Source of the DNA: Treponema bryantii
GTDB taxonomy: Bacteria; Spirochaetota; Spirochaetia; Treponematales; Treponemataceae
Reading direction: 5' to 3'
Length of the DNA stretch: 64,000 bases
Assembly (NCBI RefSeq): GCF_900113965.1
Contig: NZ_FORI01000001.1
Coordinates: 186,001-250,000 of the forward strand
Below the pieces are notes generated by a model that was not told the origin of the DNA, searched no databases, and saw only the letters and a list, made by a program, of their open reading frames with translations. The translations under genes were made by a program, and so were the position numbers. Positions 61,359 to 64,000 of this stretch are shown one piece after another (positions within the stretch are counted from its first letter, which is position 1; every line of letters begins with the position of its first letter).

Positions 61359-61407
61359 GTTAATCGATTTACTTAATCATACATCTTTTCACCGGTTAAT
61401 CAATTAT
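61359..61407. promoter_or_regulatory. GTTAATC repeats upstream of GH27 and the TrmB gene
   Basis: GTTAATCGATTTAC (61359-61372) is a near-perfect palindrome, and GTTAATCAATTAT (61395-61407) repeats most of it. They lie between the divergent GH27 and TrmB-type genes, a typical place for operator pairs. Confidence 0.5.
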
Positions 61408-61411
61408 AAAT

Positions 61412-61440
61412 TTGACATTATCAGAAATTCTTTGTATATT
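61412..61440 (+). promoter_or_regulatory. Predicted promoter of the TrmB-type gene
   Basis: TTGACA (61412-61417) and TATATT (61435-61440) are spaced exactly 17 bases apart. The inverted repeat AGTAGT/ACTACT lies shortly downstream (about 61447-61468). Confidence 0.75.
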
Positions 61441-61509
61441 GTCGTAAGTAGTTCTAAATAATACTACTAATGACGCAACGATGCGGGATAACTGATTCGA
61501 GGTTTTGAT

Positions 61510-62196
61510 ATGGCTGAAACAAAGATTATCGACATTCTTACAGAGTTCTCTCTTACAAGACAGGAAGCCTCAATTTATGCTGCACTTTTAAATCATGGTG
61601 ATATGACCGGTTACGAGGTTGCTAAGGATACCGGTTTTTCCCGCTCAAATGTTTATGCTGCACTAAATGCTCTTGTTGAAAAGGGGGCAGCATATCTTGT
61701 TCAGGGTGAATCTACAAAGTACCGCCCTGTTGAAATCAAAAACTTTACATCAAACAAAATTGCAGAACTCAAAAAATCTGCTGAGTATCTGGAAAAGCAT
61801 GGACCTCAGAAGGTTATTGAGTCAGAAGGCTATATCACAATTGTTGGTGCAAAAAATATCCGCAATAAAATGCGTGAGATGCTTTCCAAAACTGAACTTC
61901 GTCTTTATCTGATGGCACCTGCTCAGATTGTTAAAGATTTTGAAGAGGACCTTAAACGTCTTGTTTCAGAAGGAAAGAAAATTGTTCTGCTTACTCAGGA
62001 CTATTCGATTAAGGGTGCAAAGGTTTACAACACAAAAGTTGATGAAGGTCAGATTCGTTTTATAACTGATTCAGCTTATGTGCTTACCGGCGAACTTACA
62101 GATGATGAGCATAATACATGTCTTTACTCAGGTCAGAAAAATCTGGTCGAAGTAATGAAAGAGGCATTAAAAGATAAAATAACGCTTTTAGCGTAA
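61510..62196 (+). CDS. TrmB family transcriptional regulator
   Basis: The 228-residue protein has an N-terminal winged helix (EFSLTRQEASIYAALLNHGD and GYEVAKDTGFSRSNVYAALN) followed by a coiled linker and a C-terminal TrmB-type domain (IVGAKNIRNKMREMLSKTEL). TrmB regulators of archaea sense sugars; bacterial relatives are found near carbohydrate genes. It is divergent from the GH27 gene, so control of that gene is possible. A sigma-70-like promoter is placed at 61412. Confidence 0.85.
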   Translation: MAETKIIDILTEFSLTRQEASIYAALLNHGDMTGYEVAKDTGFSRSNVYAALNALVEKGAAYLVQGESTKYRPVEIKNFTSNKIAELKKSAEYLEKHGPQKVIESEGYITIVGAKNIRNKMREMLSKTELRLYLMAPAQIVKDFEEDLKRLVSEGKKIVLLTQDYSIKGAKVYNTKVDEGQIRFITDSAYVLTGELTDDEHNTCLYSGQKNLVEVMKEALKDKITLLA

Positions 62197-62197
62197 T

Positions 62198-62242
62198 CGG
62201 TGGTTGTGGTCCCTGAGCCTGTCGAAGGGGTCGGAACCACCA
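62198..62242. repeat. Variant GGTGGTTGAG-family palindrome
   Basis: GGTGGTTGTGGTCCCTGAGC followed by CTGTCGAAGGGGTCGGAACCACC is a variant in which the outer arms (GGTGGTT/AACCACC) are kept and the middle is expanded. It lies between the TrmB gene and ddh. Confidence 0.65.
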
Positions 62243-62254
62243 AGTGAGGTATTT

Positions 62255-63235
62255 ATGAAAATCGGTATTTTAGGTTATGGTAACCTTGGTAGAGGTGTTG
62301 AGGCTGCAGTAAAGCAGAATCCAGATTGTGAATTGACTGCTGTATTCACACGTCGTGATCCTTCAACTGTAAAAATCCTGACTGAAGGTGTTCCTGTTTA
62401 TAACGTTTCTGATGTTGAAAAACACAAGGACGAAGTTGATGTTCTTATCATCTGTGGTGGTTCTGCAACAGACCTTCCAAAACAGACTCCTGAATATGCT
62501 AAATATTTCAATGTAATTGATAGTTTTGATACACACGCAAAAATCCCAGAACACTTTGCAAATGTAGACAAAGTTGCAAAGGACTTTAAGCATACAGCAC
62601 TTATCAGCTGTGGTTGGGACCCGGGACTTTTCAGCTTGAACCGTCTTTATGCTAACTGCATTCTTCCAAACGGAAAGGATTACACTTTCTGGGGCAAGGG
62701 AGTTTCACAGGGACACTCAGATGCTATCCGCCGCATTGAAGGTGTAAAGGATGGCAAGCAGTACACAATTCCAGTACAGGCTGCTTTGGATGCAGTTCGT
62801 TCTGGAAGCAATCCAGATTTGACTACTCGCCAGAAGCATACTCGTGAATGTTTTGTTGTAGCAGAAGAAGGAGCTGATAAGGCTCGCATTGAAAAAGAAA
62901 TCAAAGAGATGCCAAACTACTTTGCTGATTACGACACAACAGTTCACTTCATCAGCGAAGAAGAATTGAAGAAGAACCACTCTGGTATTCCACACGGTGG
63001 CTTTGTAATCCGTTCTGGAAAAACTGGCTGGGACAACGAATTCAACAACGTAATTGAGTACAGCCTCAAGCTCGACTCAAACCCTGCATTTACTTCAAGT
63101 GTTCTCGTTGCTTACGCCCGCGCAGTTTACAGAATGAACAAGGAAGGCCAGACAGGCTGTAAGACAGTATTTGATGTTGCACCAGCTTACCTGAGCCCAC
63201 TGAGCGGTGAAGAGATTAGAGCTCATCTGTTGTAG
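62255..63235 (+). CDS. ddh: Meso-diaminopimelate dehydrogenase
   Basis: Ddh makes meso-diaminopimelate directly from tetrahydrodipicolinate, ammonia and NADPH. The 326-residue protein has the NADP-binding start MKIGILGYGNLGRGVEAAVK, VLIICGGSATDLPKQ, the substrate motif ISCGWDPGLFSLNRLY and HGGFVIRSG. ATG 62255 is chosen because GAGGT precedes it and the family starts here. lysA follows 105 bases downstream, separated by a repeat. Confidence 0.95.
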   Translation: MKIGILGYGNLGRGVEAAVKQNPDCELTAVFTRRDPSTVKILTEGVPVYNVSDVEKHKDEVDVLIICGGSATDLPKQTPEYAKYFNVIDSFDTHAKIPEHFANVDKVAKDFKHTALISCGWDPGLFSLNRLYANCILPNGKDYTFWGKGVSQGHSDAIRRIEGVKDGKQYTIPVQAALDAVRSGSNPDLTTRQKHTRECFVVAEEGADKARIEKEIKEMPNYFADYDTTVHFISEEELKKNHSGIPHGGFVIRSGKTGWDNEFNNVIEYSLKLDSNPAFTSSVLVAYARAVYRMNKEGQTGCKTVFDVAPAYLSPLSGEEIRAHLL

Positions 63236-63246
63236 TAAAAGATCAT

Positions 63247-63323
63247 CGTCATTGCGAGGAGCCCGCCAGGGCGACGTGGCAATCTATGTAGCATGGATTG
63301 CTTCGCTACGCTCGCAATGACGG
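63247..63323. repeat. Palindromic repeat pair, GTCATTGCGAG family
   Basis: CGTCATTGCGAGGAGC...GGCAATCTATG faces GCATGGATTGCTTCGC...CGCAATGACG, filling most of the ddh-lysA spacer. It would be transcribed if the two genes share a promoter. Confidence 0.85.
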
Positions 63324-63340
63324 CTAATTAAGGAAGAACT

Positions 63341-64000
63341 ATGAATTCATTTATAGAACAATCAAACTTTTTCGAGGGCAATGACCCGGAAAAGCTTGCT
63401 CAGGAGTTTGGTACTCCATTATACGTTTACAACGAGAACATTCTCCGTAACCGTATGGACGCTGTAGCTAAGGTAATTACAAAGTATAAGTACACTGCAA
63501 ACTATTCTGTAAAGGCAAATACAAACATTCACATCCTTAAGCTTGCTCTTGAAGAAGGCAACAACTGTGATGCTATGAGTGTTGGAGAAATCCAGATGCT
63601 GCTTAAGGCAGGCTTCCCAACCGACCGCATTTTCTTTGTTCCAAACAATGTAAGTGCAGAAGAAATGCAGTTTGCAATTGATAACGGAATTATGACAAGC
63701 TGTGACTCACTTGCTCAGCTCGAACTTTACGGCTCGTTGAATAAGGGCGGTAAGGTTGCAGTGCGCATCAATCCTGGTGTTGGTGCTGGTCATCATGAAA
63801 AGGTTGTTACCGGCGGTAAGAAAACTAAGTTTGGAATTTCTGAAGAGTTCATTCCTCAGATTTTTGAAATTGCCAAGAAGTATGATTTGACTATTGCTGG
63901 AATCAACCAGCACATTGGTTCACTCTTTATGGACCCTCAGCCTTACCTCGATGCAGTTACAAACCTGCTTCGCATTGCACTTCAGTTTAAGGATCTTGAA
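63341..64000 (+). CDS. lysA: Diaminopimelate decarboxylase, N-terminal part
   Basis: LysA decarboxylates meso-diaminopimelate to lysine with pyridoxal phosphate. The first 220 codons are in the window, with GTPLYVYNENILRNRMD, YTANYSVKANTNIHILKLAL (the PLP lysine lies in YSVKAN), CDAMSVGEIQMLLKAG, and VRINPGVGAGHHEKVVTGGK followed by KFGIS and INQHIGSLF. AGGAAG precedes the ATG. The C-terminal domain is beyond the window end. It follows ddh, completing the DAP-to-lysine end of the pathway. Confidence 0.96.
   Translation, partial: MNSFIEQSNFFEGNDPEKLAQEFGTPLYVYNENILRNRMDAVAKVITKYKYTANYSVKANTNIHILKLALEEGNNCDAMSVGEIQMLLKAGFPTDRIFFVPNNVSAEEMQFAIDNGIMTSCDSLAQLELYGSLNKGGKVAVRINPGVGAGHHEKVVTGGKKTKFGISEEFIPQIFEIAKKYDLTIAGINQHIGSLFMDPQPYLDAVTNLLRIALQFKDLE

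Overview
The window looks like the replication-origin region of a saccharolytic, gut- or rumen-type treponeme (Spirochaetota). The evidence is the origin gene set (gyrA and gyrB facing away from dnaA-dnaN-recF-dciA-rpmH-rnpA-yidD-yidC-jag), a paired TIGR03546/TIGR03545 locus, a cyclophilin-FKBP fusion lipoprotein of the kind reported in Treponema denticola, a moderately low GC content, and several intracellular xylan and galactoside genes. No tRNA, rRNA, insertion sequence, prophage or CRISPR array was found.

Layout. 1-2121: gyrA (partial) and gyrB on the minus strand. 2122-12030: the dnaA-led plus-strand block, with a likely oriC between dnaA and dnaN, then the ribosome/membrane-insertion cluster rpmH-rnpA-yidD-yidC-jag, a secreted protein and the dual immunophilin. 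12135-16386: metF, an Na+-dependent transporter and a cardiolipin synthase on the minus strand. 16440-22095: a compact stress or DNA-repair region around a WYL-domain regulator. Two copies of one palindrome flank the regulator gene; one leads the leftward operon (DUF3781-SAP fusion, ClbS/DfsB-like protein, SPL radical SAM) and the other leads the rightward operon (fructosamine-kinase-like protein, DNA-deoxyinosine glycosylase, ArsC-like protein, alkyltransferase). 22092-29063: SMP-30 protein, DUF763 protein, SpoIIE-type phosphatase, HrpB-like helicase, YdcF protein. 29106-32086: proline genes proA-proB-proC. 32221-44462: assorted genes including two MATE pumps, xylB, pepF, an acyl-ACP thioesterase, MscL and an ORF6N protein. 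44493-54379: GH10 xylanase, DUF4867 protein, fucose-isomerase-like enzyme, a lipoprotein, a GH120 beta-xylosidase. 54514-62196: flavoredoxin-rubredoxin, a sulfatase-modifying-factor-like lipoprotein, the TIGR03546/TIGR03545 pair, a GH27 enzyme and a TrmB-type regulator. 62255-64000: ddh and lysA (cut by the window end).

How it works together. A 12-base palindrome (GCAACCGGTTGC) sits upstream of both xylB and the GH10 gene, suggesting one LacI-type repressor over xylan and xylose use. The xylanase, beta-xylosidase and alpha-galactosidase have no visible signal peptide, so this locus probably finishes breakdown of imported oligosaccharides inside the cell.

The most unusual material is non-coding or repeat-derived. 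Several families of short palindromic repeats fill the intergenic spaces. Three copies lie in frame inside protein genes (proA, the DUF3781-SAP gene, the DUF763 gene), and one copy is nested inside another family. At 48.1-48.55 kb there is a candidate multi-stem RNA followed by an array of four related hairpins that I cannot assign to any known element.
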